Source: a gamma proteobacterium SCGC AB-629-P17
GTDB lineage: Bacteria > Pseudomonadota > Gammaproteobacteria > PS1 > Pseudothioglobaceae
NCBI GenBank assembly: GCA_000372785.1
Contig: KB889780.1
Span: forward strand, 43,530-87,684
Direction of reading: 5' to 3'
Length of the DNA: 44,155 nt
The translations under genes and the position numbers were made by a program. This document shows positions 1-9,300 of the stretch, in pieces (position 1 is the stretch's first letter; each line of letters opens with the position of its first letter). The notes beneath the pieces are model-generated. The model was not told where the DNA came from, did not search any database, and saw only the letters and a list, made by a program, of their open reading frames with translations.

Positions 1-792
1 ATTGTTGCCGCTAGTAGTTTTGGATCAAAGACTTTTTACTCGGGCAAGGTGGCGAATGATTGGGAAGGTGATTTTTTCGTAAAAGATTTAAACGCTGCTG
101 GTGTTGATTTTCATGATGTATCAGCAAGCGACGGTACCACAGGAAAATGCCTTGTTATGATTACTCAAGATGCAGAACGATCTCTAAACACTTTTTTGGG
201 AGTGAGTATAGATATTTCATTAAAAGAGATTGATATGAAATCCTTAGAAAACTCAAAGTGGTTATATATGGAAGGCTATCTTGTCACCGATAAAGCAAGG
301 ACTGATGTTGCCATTAATGCCATGGCTTGCGCTAAACAAAAAGGTGTAAAAACATCTTTAAGTCTATCGGATCCTTATGTAGTAAAAATTTTTTCAGAGA
401 GTCTTAAAAGTGTCATAGGAGAAGGTATTGACTTACTTTTTTGTAATACTGATGAGGCTAGAAGGTTTACAGGAACACATACAGTTGAGGCTGCTGCGGA
501 TATTCTCAAACAGTATGCCAAAACATTTGTCATTACCCGAGGCCCAGGAGGCTCTTTGACATATGACGGTCACCAGCTTATACATACACCAGGAGTGTCA
601 ACCAATGCTGTAGACACCAATGGAGCGGGAGATATGTTTGCAGGATCTTTTTTGTATGCCATTAGTAGTGGTCATGATTACGCTTGGGCAGCAAGATTTG
701 CCAACGCTACAGCTGCCTTAGTGGTAGGTCAGTTTGGCACTCGGATTGAGGCAATTGAGTACATTAGTCTCAAGCAGCAATTCAATATCTAA
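1..792 (+). CDS. PfkB-family carbohydrate/nucleoside kinase, 5'-truncated
   Basis: C-terminal part of a ribokinase/PfkB-fold kinase; the frame is open from base 1 and continues off the left edge, so the GTG at 49 is an internal codon, not the start. The first codons read as the typical glycine-rich N-terminal region (FGSKTFYSGKVANDWEGDFF). The PfkB signature DTNGAGDMFAG is at nt 613-645; GAGD (622-633) forms the anion hole and its Asp is the catalytic base of the family. NTDEARRFTG and TRGPGGSL are also family-typical. Members phosphorylate adenosine, ribose, fructose or related substrates with ATP; adenosine kinase is a common annotation for this marine/proteobacterial branch, but the substrate cannot be read from the sequence. 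It converges on mfd with only 2 nt between the stop codons. Confidence 0.85.
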   Translation: MVAASSFGSKTFYSGKVANDWEGDFFVKDLNAAGVDFHDVSASDGTTGKCLVMITQDAERSLNTFLGVSIDISLKEIDMKSLENSKWLYMEGYLVTDKARTDVAINAMACAKQKGVKTSLSLSDPYVVKIFSESLKSVIGEGIDLLFCNTDEARRFTGTHTVEAAADILKQYAKTFVITRGPGGSLTYDGHQLIHTPGVSTNAVDTNGAGDMFAGSFLYAISSGHDYAWAARFANATAALVVGQFGTRIEAIEYISLKQQFNI

Positions 793-794
793 TC

Positions 795-3700
795 TTAATT
801 CAACTGATTTATTAGATTTTTGACTCTTTCAATTCGAGAGCCGTCTTCATCCATCGAAACATTAAAGACCAGGGTATGCTGATTTTTTAATTGGTATTTT
901 TGTGGTTGTTTTTGAATTAGATTAATTATTTTTTTTGTTTCAACAGTGTTTTTTTGATTTAAAGTAATTTCAGCCTTATCATCTGTGATGTTGATTTTTT
1001 CAATGCCAATCTTTTTGGAAAAAATCCTCAATGAAGTTGAGGCAAAGAGGTTTTTAGTTGCGTCTGGCAACAGACCAAAGCGATCGATCATCTCGATCTT
1101 TAAATCTTTTAATTCGCTATCATCTTCAGCACTGGCAATTCTTTTATATAGTATTAAACGTTCATGAACGTCGTCTAGATAGGTTTCAGGGATAATACAA
1201 GCAATACCAATATTGATATCGATCTCTTCGATCAATGAATCATCAAGGTCGAGCTTGGTGTTATTTTTAATTGCCTGAATTGTTCGTTTCAAGAGGTCAT
1301 GATAAAGATTGAAACCGATCTCGGATATCTTGCCACTTTGGTTCTCTCCTAACAAGTCACCAGCGCCACGTATTTCTAGATCGTGATTAGCCAACATAAA
1401 GCCGGCACCAAGTTCTTCTAAAGACGCAATCGCATTTAGACGCTTTCTAGCATCAGCGGTTATGGATTGATGTGATTTTATAATGAGATAAGCATAAGCT
1501 TTATGATGCGAACGACCTACTCGGCCACGAAGTTGGTGAAGTTGAGCAAGACCAAAATTTTGTGCATTATTAATAATGATAGTGTTGGCGCTTGGAATAT
1601 CAATTCCTGTTTCAATAATTGTAGTACAAACCAGCAATTGAAAACGCTGATGGTAAAAATCAGCCATAATTTGTTCTAGTTCTTTATTTGGCATTTGACC
1701 GTGGGCGATACGAACACGTAGATTTGGCATCATTTCACTTAGTGACGCTGCCATATTGTCAATCGTGTCAATGTCGTTATGAAGGACAAAAATTTGCCCA
1801 CCTCGGTGTAATTCACGCGAACAAGCCTCCTTGATTATTTCATCATCCCACTCATCGACAAAGGTTTGGATGGCACTACGTTTAGCGGGAGGTGAGGCAA
1901 TAATGGAAAGTTCCCTAAGCGAACCAAGTGCCATATTAAGTGTTCTCGGTATTGGCGTTGCAGTCATTGTTAATATATCACTTTGTCCTCGAAGCTGTTT
2001 GAGGATTTCTTTTTGTTTAACTCCAAAGCGATGCTCTTCATCAATAATAATTAATCCTAATTTTTTGTATTTAATTGAACCTTGGATAAGTTTATGAGTC
2101 CCAATTACAATATCGATTTTGCCTTCCTGAAGGGAGCCTTTAATTTGTTTTTGTTCTTTTATACTTTGGAATCTAGAAAGAGATTTAATCAATACAGGAT
2201 ATTTTGCGAAGCGATCAACAAAAGTTTGATAGTGCTGACTGGCTAATAAAGTCGTTGGTACCAGCATCACAACTTGTTTACCAGCTTCAACAGCTACAAA
2301 AGCAGCTCGCATAGCAATCTCAGTTTTGCCAAAACCTACGTCCCCACAAACCAAACGGTCCATTGGTTTCTCAGATTGCATGTCCAGCAAAACATCATCC
2401 ATTGTTTTAAGTTGATCGGGTGTTTCTTCAAAAGCAAAGCTGGCAACAAAAGAGCTATATGAATCACTAGGCTCAGGGTAAGCAAAACCTTTTTGTGATT
2501 CTCTCTTGGCGTATATCTCTAATAGTTCTGCGGCGACATCATAGAGGGCTTCTGCAGCCTTTTTCTTTGCTTTTGCCCATTGTCCGCTTCCGAGTTTGTG
2601 AAGTGGAGCATGCTCAATGTTTGCGCCAGAATAACGAGAAATTAAATTAAGAGAGGTAATAGGTACCAACAGTATTGCACCATTGGCATATTCAAGGGAT
2701 AAAAAATCTTGTTGATTGTCATCAAAGATACGACTTTTGAGGCCAAGGTACCGACCCACCCCATATTGTTCATGAACTATAGGGTCACCCAATTGAATCT
2801 CAATAAGGCTTTTAATAGCTTCATCAAAATCTTTGTGTTTGGCACGCCTACGCCGCTGTTGCTTAACAACATCTTTGCCAAATAAATTGTTCTCAGTAAT
2901 GATTGCAAACTGATCACAAAGAATACCCTCACTTAGACTGGCATTAGTAATACAAAGCTTTTCTTTTTGTTCAAGAAAGTCAATCCAATGGTCACAATTA
3001 ACCGCACTTAACTGATAACTTGAAAGGAGGTCGGTGAGTACACTCTGCCGTCCTTGAGATTCACAAACAATCAATACTCTGCCTTCAAAATTCTCTAGAA
3101 ATTTGATTAATTTTTTGAGTGGATTTTTTGTTTGAGATTGAATTTTCAGAGGAGGCAACAATGCTGAAGAAAAGTTTATAGATTCTTTTTTATTGGACTT
3201 AGAGGGTTGTGTTTGTATTTTCTTTTTGTCTTGCAATATTTCGGAGAGCTCCTCAACTTTCAAAAAAACCTTATTGATTGGCAAAGGTAGTCTTTGAAGT
3301 GAGAGTTTGCAGTATTCAAAACGATCTAAGAGTTCAACACTAAGAAGTTGAGCTGCCTCAACAAATCCTTTCTGATAAACAATAATTGGTTTTGTTTTTA
3401 AATAGTCAAGTAGGGTATTTGTTTTATTAAAGAAAAGAGGCAAGTAGAATTCAATACCACCTGGAAACCTGCCTTCGCTGATCTCTTTATAAATGAAACC
3501 ATCTGTGTTGCCGAACTCAGAAAGATAATTTTTCTTAAAGATTGAGATACTTTCCCTATCAGTTGCAAATTCACGTGCAGGCAAAAGGTTAATATGGTTT
3601 ATAACCTCAATTGACCTCTGGGTTGAAGCTTTAAAGGTTCGGATTGAATCAATTTCATTGTCAAATAAATCAATTCGATAAGGACTTTTAGCACCCATGG

Positions 3701-4223
3701 GATAAAGATCAATCAAGGCACCTTTGATATTAAATTCCCCTTGTTCCATTACAGTTGATACCCTACGATATCCAATCTTCAAAAGCTTGTTAACAAAGGG
3801 TTCAATTTCAAGTGTTTCACCAGCATTCAAAATGAAACTATATTTATCAATATAATCAGTAGGGCACAATCTCTGTGATAAGGATTCTAAAGTCGTGATA
3901 ACAATTCCAGCTTTAAGAGTAGCAAGTTGTGAAAGTGTTTGAAGACGAGATGAAACAATATCTGGATGAGGTGAAAAGTGGTCAAAAGCTAGAACTTCCC
4001 AGTTAGAGAAGCCTAATATCTTCATAGAAGAATTGTAAAAATTCAACTCCCTTTGAATTTGTACGTAATGTGTAATATCTTTCGCCACATAGAGTACAAG
4101 CTGTTGTTGAGTTTTAGCAAACTCTATTAATGCGAGTGCCTCTGAAGAGCCAAAAAGCGAGCCCCAGTAATATGTCGATCCCGACGAAAACGTTTTGCAG
4201 TTTTCAGGATAAAGGATGTTCAT
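795..4223 (-). CDS. mfd: Transcription-repair coupling factor Mfd
   Basis: ATP-dependent DNA translocase that removes RNA polymerase stalled at lesions and recruits UvrA. The 1142 residues match the usual length (about 1150). Domains in order: N-terminal UvrB-like region (about 1-350); a lysine-rich linker; the RNA-polymerase-interaction (CarD-like) domain starting near LGDPIVHEQYGVGRYLG; a RecG-like SF2 motor with Walker A GDVGFGKTE (Lys near 633), Walker B IIDEEHRFG, TATPIPRTL and LRGRVGRS; and the C-terminal TRCF domain. The ATG at 4221-4223 is the only sensible start. The gene is alone in its transcription unit, divergent from the small secreted protein gene at 4420. Confidence 0.97.
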   Translation of the reverse strand: MNILYPENCKTFSSGSTYYWGSLFGSSEALALIEFAKTQQQLVLYVAKDITHYVQIQRELNFYNSSMKILGFSNWEVLAFDHFSPHPDIVSSRLQTLSQLATLKAGIVITTLESLSQRLCPTDYIDKYSFILNAGETLEIEPFVNKLLKIGYRRVSTVMEQGEFNIKGALIDLYPMGAKSPYRIDLFDNEIDSIRTFKASTQRSIEVINHINLLPAREFATDRESISIFKKNYLSEFGNTDGFIYKEISEGRFPGGIEFYLPLFFNKTNTLLDYLKTKPIIVYQKGFVEAAQLLSVELLDRFEYCKLSLQRLPLPINKVFLKVEELSEILQDKKKIQTQPSKSNKKESINFSSALLPPLKIQSQTKNPLKKLIKFLENFEGRVLIVCESQGRQSVLTDLLSSYQLSAVNCDHWIDFLEQKEKLCITNASLSEGILCDQFAIITENNLFGKDVVKQQRRRRAKHKDFDEAIKSLIEIQLGDPIVHEQYGVGRYLGLKSRIFDDNQQDFLSLEYANGAILLVPITSLNLISRYSGANIEHAPLHKLGSGQWAKAKKKAAEALYDVAAELLEIYAKRESQKGFAYPEPSDSYSSFVASFAFEETPDQLKTMDDVLLDMQSEKPMDRLVCGDVGFGKTEIAMRAAFVAVEAGKQVVMLVPTTLLASQHYQTFVDRFAKYPVLIKSLSRFQSIKEQKQIKGSLQEGKIDIVIGTHKLIQGSIKYKKLGLIIIDEEHRFGVKQKEILKQLRGQSDILTMTATPIPRTLNMALGSLRELSIIASPPAKRSAIQTFVDEWDDEIIKEACSRELHRGGQIFVLHNDIDTIDNMAASLSEMMPNLRVRIAHGQMPNKELEQIMADFYHQRFQLLVCTTIIETGIDIPSANTIIINNAQNFGLAQLHQLRGRVGRSHHKAYAYLIIKSHQSITADARKRLNAIASLEELGAGFMLANHDLEIRGAGDLLGENQSGKISEIGFNLYHDLLKRTIQAIKNNTKLDLDDSLIEEIDINIGIACIIPETYLDDVHERLILYKRIASAEDDSELKDLKIEMIDRFGLLPDATKNLFASTSLRIFSKKIGIEKINITDDKAEITLNQKNTVETKKIINLIQKQPQKYQLKNQHTLVFNVSMDEDGSRIERVKNLINQLN

Positions 4224-4234
4224 AAGAGTTACTC

Positions 4235-4262
4235 AATTTAATTAGAAAACGCGTCATATCAA
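4235..4262 (-). promoter_or_regulatory. Candidate sigma70 promoter for mfd
   Basis: On the minus strand, TTGATA (4257-4262), a 16-nt spacer and TAAATT (4235-4240) lie just upstream of the mfd ATG. The -35 is close to consensus; the -10 is weaker. Position and orientation fit; assignment by eye only. Confidence 0.4.
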
Positions 4263-4371
4263 CAATTTCATTATTAGAAGTGCGTGCGAACCTCTACATT
4301 TAATGCATTAGGTAGTGTACAGTTATTATACTTAGTGCGAACTTTTATGCGAAGTAGATGACTTCTCTAAT

Positions 4372-4393
4372 CATCAAACGAAATTTGGACTTT
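4372..4393. repeat. 22-bp direct repeat, left copy
   Basis: This 22-bp segment begins CATCAAACG and ends TTGGACTTT, and is repeated without mismatch at 4949-4970, on the other side of the 4420-4905 gene. Outside the 22 bp the flanks differ. The TTGGAC inside it could also act as a -35 element. Confidence 0.9.
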
Positions 4394-4419
4394 AGTTCAA
4401 GTTGATATACAATCAAAGT

Positions 4420-4905
4420 ATGAAAAAACTAATATTGGCTCTGTTAATCTTTCTAGTTTCTATTTCATCCATTAAGGCAGAAGACCCTCTAGTAGCTGAC
4501 CCAATAATTAACCATCTGAGATTAGCAATGGAAGATGACAAAGAATTGGAATATTCTTTGAAGCGTTGTGCTGGTTTATTTCTGGCTTCTGGAACTGCTT
4601 TACATAAACTAGTAGAGGAAAACCATCCGGATGCTCAGCAATTTGTTGATTTGGGAGAGGAATTGATGGAATATCTAGCCAAGTATCAAATAATTGTCAT
4701 AGATAGTAGTGAGCTAACTCAAGAGGCATTTAACAAAACTTATAGGAAAAATATTGAGGAAGTACAACGTATGAATAGAAGCTATTATGCTCGCATGAGC
4801 GATAACTTTTCAACTTCTGGTACGATAATTGAAAATGATGTGCCTTTGGGTGATGATGTATTTACTTGTATTGGTTTTCACGAACAAATATTTGGCGACC
4901 AATAG
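4420..4905 (+). CDS. Small secreted protein of unknown function
   Basis: I do not recognise this 161-residue protein. The start is taken as ATG at 4420, giving a textbook signal peptide (MKKLILALLIFLVSISSIKA, cleavage likely before EDP); an in-frame TTG at 4402 would only add residues in front of it. The mature part is acidic and mostly helical, with a Cys near the front (LKRCAGLFLASG) and one near the end (FTCIGFHEQIFG), which could form a disulfide in the periplasm. There is no membrane segment after the signal and no lipobox. There is no good Shine-Dalgarno sequence. The gene stands alone between mfd and yceF and is bracketed by a 22-bp direct repeat, so it may be a recently gained or mobile single-gene insert; that is inference. 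Confidence 0.75.
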   Translation: MKKLILALLIFLVSISSIKAEDPLVADPIINHLRLAMEDDKELEYSLKRCAGLFLASGTALHKLVEENHPDAQQFVDLGEELMEYLAKYQIIVIDSSELTQEAFNKTYRKNIEEVQRMNRSYYARMSDNFSTSGTIIENDVPLGDDVFTCIGFHEQIFGDQ

Positions 4906-4948
4906 AGTCTGTTCCACTCGGCTATGTATTAATATAACCTCCCTCACA

Positions 4949-4970
4949 CATCAAACGAAATTTGGACTTT
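4949..4970. repeat. 22-bp direct repeat, right copy
   Basis: Perfect second copy of the 4372-4393 element. Its TTGGAC (4962-4967) is followed after 17 nt by TATACA (4985-4990), a plausible promoter reading rightwards into the 3' end of yceF. Immediately after the repeat is an 11-bp near-tandem duplication (TTAATATACAT then TTAATATACAG, 4970-4991). Confidence 0.9.
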
Positions 4971-5039
4971 TAATATACATTTAATATACAGATATTAAGA
5001 TATGTTGTAGGAATAGGGGTTGTAGACACTGTAAAGTAT

Positions 5040-5630
5040 TTATAAGATATGAACATTTTCCTTATTAAGCATTTTGCTTAGTTGAATCGTAGGTAATCCT
5101 ATTAAAGCGTTTGGATCGTTACCTTCAGTACGATTAAATAGAGAAACTCCTAGACCTTCAGATTTAAAGCTTCCTGCACAATTAAGAACATCTTCTTTTT
5201 CAAGATAAGACAAAATATGACTATCACTGAGAGACTTGAAAAATACTCGGGAAAACTCCACATGATTTTGAAGAATTCCGGTTTCAGTATTAAGTAGAGC
5301 AATACTTGTAAGGAATGTCACAGTTCTACCTGAGCTTTTTTTTAGTTGTGCAAAGGCATTCTGGTGAGTAAGCGGTTTATTGAGTATTTCATCGCCTTCT
5401 TCGTTACCACTATCCAAGGTAGCTACTTGATCAGAAGCTATGATAAGTCCAGAGTGAGTTTTTGCTACTTCTTTTGCTTTTTCTTCAGCCAAACGATGGA
5501 CCAAATTATATGGTGTTTCCGGTTTTTTCCTAGTTTCATCAATATTTGGAGAGACAGTGATAAAGGAAATACCAAGTTTCTCTAAAATAGCTTTTCTGAA
5601 GGGCGAAGAGGAGGCAAGAATGAGCGACAC
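5040..5630 (-). CDS. yceF: Maf-family nucleotide pyrophosphatase, YceF type
   Basis: Nucleoside-triphosphate pyrophosphatase of the Maf/HAM1 superfamily. The YceF branch acts on 7-methyl-GTP, and this sequence shows the branch features ASSSPFRK at the N-terminus, IASDQVA with the catalytic Asp (about 67), CAGSFKSEGLG, and EGNDPNALIGLP near the end. I chose the GTG at 5628-5630, giving 196 residues beginning MSLILASSSP as in the family; the longer frame from a TTG at 5660 adds ten residues with no family counterpart and overlaps a palindrome. It is divergent from folA, with a 9-bp inverted repeat between them. Confidence 0.92.
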   Translation of the reverse strand: MSLILASSSPFRKAILEKLGISFITVSPNIDETRKKPETPYNLVHRLAEEKAKEVAKTHSGLIIASDQVATLDSGNEEGDEILNKPLTHQNAFAQLKKSSGRTVTFLTSIALLNTETGILQNHVEFSRVFFKSLSDSHILSYLEKEDVLNCAGSFKSEGLGVSLFNRTEGNDPNALIGLPTIQLSKMLNKENVHIL

Positions 5631-5646
5631 TAGAAGTTCAAAAATT

Positions 5647-5668
5647 GTAAAATATCCCAATATTTTAC
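5647..5668. promoter_or_regulatory. Perfect inverted repeat between divergent yceF and folA
   Basis: GTAAAATAT (5647-5655), a 4-nt centre CCCA, and ATATTTTAC (5660-5668) form a perfect 9-bp dyad. It is 16 nt upstream of the yceF GTG and 19 nt upstream of the folA ATG, a place where one regulator could control both genes. It could also be a short hairpin in a leader. The binding protein is unknown. Confidence 0.5.
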
Positions 5669-5687
5669 TTTATTCAGGCCAGGCTTT

Positions 5688-6173
5688 ATGCGCTTATCTA
5701 TTGTTGTTGCGATGGATGAAAATCACCTAATTGGAAAAGGCAATGGATTGCCTTGGCATCTTCCGGCGGATTTAGCTTTTTTTAAAAAAATTACTACTGG
5801 CAATTCAATCTTGATGGGTCGTAAAACTTATGACTCAATAGGCAAGCCATTACCAAATCGTCGAAATATTGTAATCACCAGAAATCCGGATGTTTCAACT
5901 CCAGGTTGTGAAGTAGTTGACAGTATTGAGAAGGCACTTTCGATTACTCAAGACGAAGAAGAAGTGATGATAATTGGCGGAGCAAACCTATTCGAACAGT
6001 TTCTTCCTAATGTAGGTAGACTCTACATTACTCATATTGAAGGAGAATTTGAAGGGGAAACTTATTTCCCTCATTATGATGAAAACGATTGGCTAGAAGT
6101 AAGTCGTGAGTCACATCAGCCAGATGAGAAAAATAAGTATGCATATCAATTTAGTATTATGGATAGAAAATAA
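5688..6173 (+). CDS. folA: Dihydrofolate reductase
   Basis: NADPH-dependent reduction of dihydrofolate to tetrahydrofolate in the cytoplasm; target of trimethoprim in this family. The 161 residues match E. coli FolA (159). The sequence shows the Met20-loop region GKGNGLPWHLPADLAFFK with the catalytic Asp at position 28, the cofactor segment MGRKTYDSIGKPLPNRRNIVITR, and IIGGANLFEQFLP. The ATG at 5688 gives the canonical N-terminus MRLSIVVAMDEN. The stop codon shares one base with the start of the following lipoprotein gene (TAATG), so the two are probably translationally coupled. Folate metabolism also appears later in the window (folC), but not in the same operon. Confidence 0.97.
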   Translation: MRLSIVVAMDENHLIGKGNGLPWHLPADLAFFKKITTGNSILMGRKTYDSIGKPLPNRRNIVITRNPDVSTPGCEVVDSIEKALSITQDEEEVMIIGGANLFEQFLPNVGRLYITHIEGEFEGETYFPHYDENDWLEVSRESHQPDEKNKYAYQFSIMDRK

Positions 6174-6355
6174 TGAAAAAATTACTTGTGCTTGCTTTAA
6201 TAAGCCTTTATCTTTCAGGTTGTGTATTAACTAAAGTTGTGACTGTTCCTATGAGAGTTACAGGTGCTGTGATTTCTGTAATACCAGTGGTCGGTGATGG
6301 TATAGATGAGGTTTTGGGTCTAAGTGCAGATGTTATAGACGCAATACCTATTTAG
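6173..6355 (+). CDS. Small lipoprotein coupled to folA
   Basis: 60-residue lipoprotein. The signal sequence MKKLLVLALISLYLSGC contains a lipobox LSGC with the lipidated Cys at 17. The mature part is about 43 residues, hydrophobic, with repeated Val/Pro segments (VVTVPMRVTGAVISVIPVVGDGID) and an ending AIPI. It resembles a family of very short gammaproteobacterial lipoproteins that I believe is filed as DUF6726, of unknown function; that name is from memory. Its ATG overlaps the folA stop by one base. Its stop lies inside the end of gltB on the other strand (3-nt tail-to-tail overlap). It is short, but signal, lipobox and coupling support it as real. Confidence 0.8.
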   Translation: MKKLLVLALISLYLSGCVLTKVVTVPMRVTGAVISVIPVVGDGIDEVLGLSADVIDAIPI

Positions 6356-9300
6356 CTTGCTTGCAGTAGTTGTTTATTTTGTGCTGCTAAAACTGCTTTA
6401 AAAGCTTTTGGCATAACCTTCACGAAGTGTGCCAATTCTGTATTCCAATTGCCTAAAATTTGTTTTGCGATTGGAGAACCCGTAAATTCAGCGTGCTTAG
6501 ATAGCAAATCTAACAACTCTTTTTGTGATTCATCATCCATCGGGTCAAAATCAATCATGGATGGGTTAGCTTGACTTTGAAGTGTAAGGTTTGGATTGTA
6601 GACGTAAGCTATACCGCCACTCATACCTGCACCGAAGTTACGTCCAACCTCGCCAAGGATTACTGTCCGACCACCTGTCATGTATTCGCAGCCATGATCT
6701 CCGACACCTTCAACGACGGCAATGAGTCCAGAATTTCTAACACAGAAGCGTTCTGCAACACAACCAGATAAATACATTTCACCGCCAGTGGCGCCATAGC
6801 CGCAAACATTACCAGCAATAATTTCATCCTGTGTAACGAATGTTGAATTTTTAGGTGGATAGATAATAATACGACCACCAGAAAGTCCCTTACCAACATA
6901 ATCATTAGCATCCCCCTCAACAGACAAGGTTATCCCTTTTGCTAGGAATGCGCCAAACGATTGACCCGCGGAGCCTTTAAAGTCAATATGAATTGCATCA
7001 TCAATTAGGTCATTTTTATTCCTTGTTTTAACAACATGGGAAGAAAGCATTGCGCCAACAGTTCTATCAACATTAGTAATAACTGACTCGATTTTAACTT
7101 TTCCATTGCCCTCAATAGCAACCTCAGATTGAGCTATTAACTCATGGTCTAATTGCTGATCGAGTTGATGATCTTGCGGGATGCTTTGATAGGTGCCAGC
7201 ATTTTTATATTGAGTGTCAGCAGGTGTCAAAATTGCACCAAGATCAATAGAGTCTTGTTTCCAGTGATCAATCGCTTTATTCATTTCCAGCATATCGACA
7301 CGACCAATCATTTCGTTGATTGATTTAAATCCAAGATCCGACATAATGATGCGCAACTCTTCAGCGACCATGAATAGGTAATTAACAACATGTTCCGGCT
7401 TGCCTGTAAACTTTTTACGTAAAACCTTATCTTGAGTTGCAATTCCAACAGGACATGTATTGAGATGGCATTTACGCATCATGATACAGCCGAGTGTAAT
7501 CAGCGGCGCCGTAGAGAAACCAAACTCTTCAGCACCGAGCAATGCAGCTATAGCGACATCGCGGCCCGTTTTAAGTTGCCCATCTGTCTGAATGACAACA
7601 CGTGAACGAAGATCATTCATTACCAAGGTTTGGTGGGTTTCGGCAAGACCCAATTCCCAGGGCAGACCAGCGTGTTTAATAGAGGTAAGAGGTGAAGCAC
7701 CAGTACCACCATCATGACCGGCAATGAGGATGTGGTCAGATTTTGCTTTAGTTACACCTGCGGCGACAGTTCCAACGCCCATTTCAGAAACTAATTTCAC
7801 ACTAATACGGGCTTCTGGATTCGATCTCTTAAGGTCAAAAATTAATTGTGATAAATCCTCAATAGAATAAATATCATGGTGTGGTGGAGGGCTAATTAGT
7901 CCAACACCAGCAGTCGAACAACGTATCTTAGCGATACCTTCATCAACTTTTTTTCCTGGCAACTCGCCACCCTCACCCGGCTTGGCGCCTTGCGAGATTT
8001 TGATCTGCAATTCATCGGCATTATTAAGGTATTCTATAGTAACACCAAAACGACCGGAGGCAACTTGCTTGATAGCGCTTCGTCGAGAGTCGCCATTTGA
8101 ATCAGGTGTCCAACGTGCAGGATCTTCCCCACCTTCTCCGGTATTTGACTTACCACCGATACGATTCATGGCGATGGCAAGTGTTTCGTGAGATTCGGCA
8201 GAGATGGAACCAAAACTCATCGCACCTGTGGCAAATCTTTTCACGATTTCTTTGGCAGGTTCAACCATATCAATATCGACTGGGTTGCCTGGCTTAAATG
8301 ACATCAAGCCACGTAGTGTACAGTTACGGGTTCCTTCTTCGTTAGATTTTTTTGAAAATTCCCAATAAGCATCTTTATCATTACTGCGAGCAGCCTTTTG
8401 AAGCTCTGTAATTGTTTGTGGCTCCCACATATGTTTTTCGCCACCACTACGCCAATGATATTGTCCGAGATTATCGAATGAAGTTGAAAGGTATGCCTTT
8501 TTATGCTGAGTTTCGGCTTCAGTTTGCAGGACTTCAAAGCCAACACCACTGATACGACTGGCGGTTTCAAAGAAACATTTGTCCATCACTTCAGGTGATA
8601 AGCCAACCGCTTCGAAGATTTGGGCGCCTTTATAAGACGCCAAGGTTGAAATGCCCATTTTAGCCATCACCTTCAACATACCTTTAGCGACTCCTTTACG
8701 ATAGGCCGTAACAACAGCGTCATCATCTTCTAGTTTGACTAAACTATCGCGCCTTGCCTGCCAAAGTGCTTCAAATGCTAGATATGGGTTAACCGCATCA
8801 GCGCCAAAACCAGTCATTAGACAGAAATGATGGACTTCTCGAGCTTCTCCCGTTTCAACGATGATTCCAACCTGGGTTCTTTTGTGATGGGCTACTAAGT
8901 ATCTATGAAGCGCTGAAGATGCTAATAAAGCGCTTATGGAAGCACGATTTGAATTCACTTTGCGATCAGATAAGACAACCAAGCTGTGACCATCTTTGAT
9001 GGCTTGTGAGCATTGCTGACAAATATCATCAAGCATGTCACTTAAGTTGTGTCCTTCATCAATTTCATAAGTGATATCAATGGTTTTACTTGTCCAGCCT
9101 CGATGGTTGCAATTCTTCAGGGCCGACGTTTCTTTGTTCGTTAGAATGGGATGTTCAATCACCAAACGGTTAGCATTTTCAGCCTTATTGCGAAGCAAGT
9201 TTCCTTCTGGTCCTATAGCACAGCGCAATGACATGACCACTTCTTCTCGAATGGAATCAATAGCAGGATTGGTGACTTGGGCAAATAATTGCTTAAAGTA

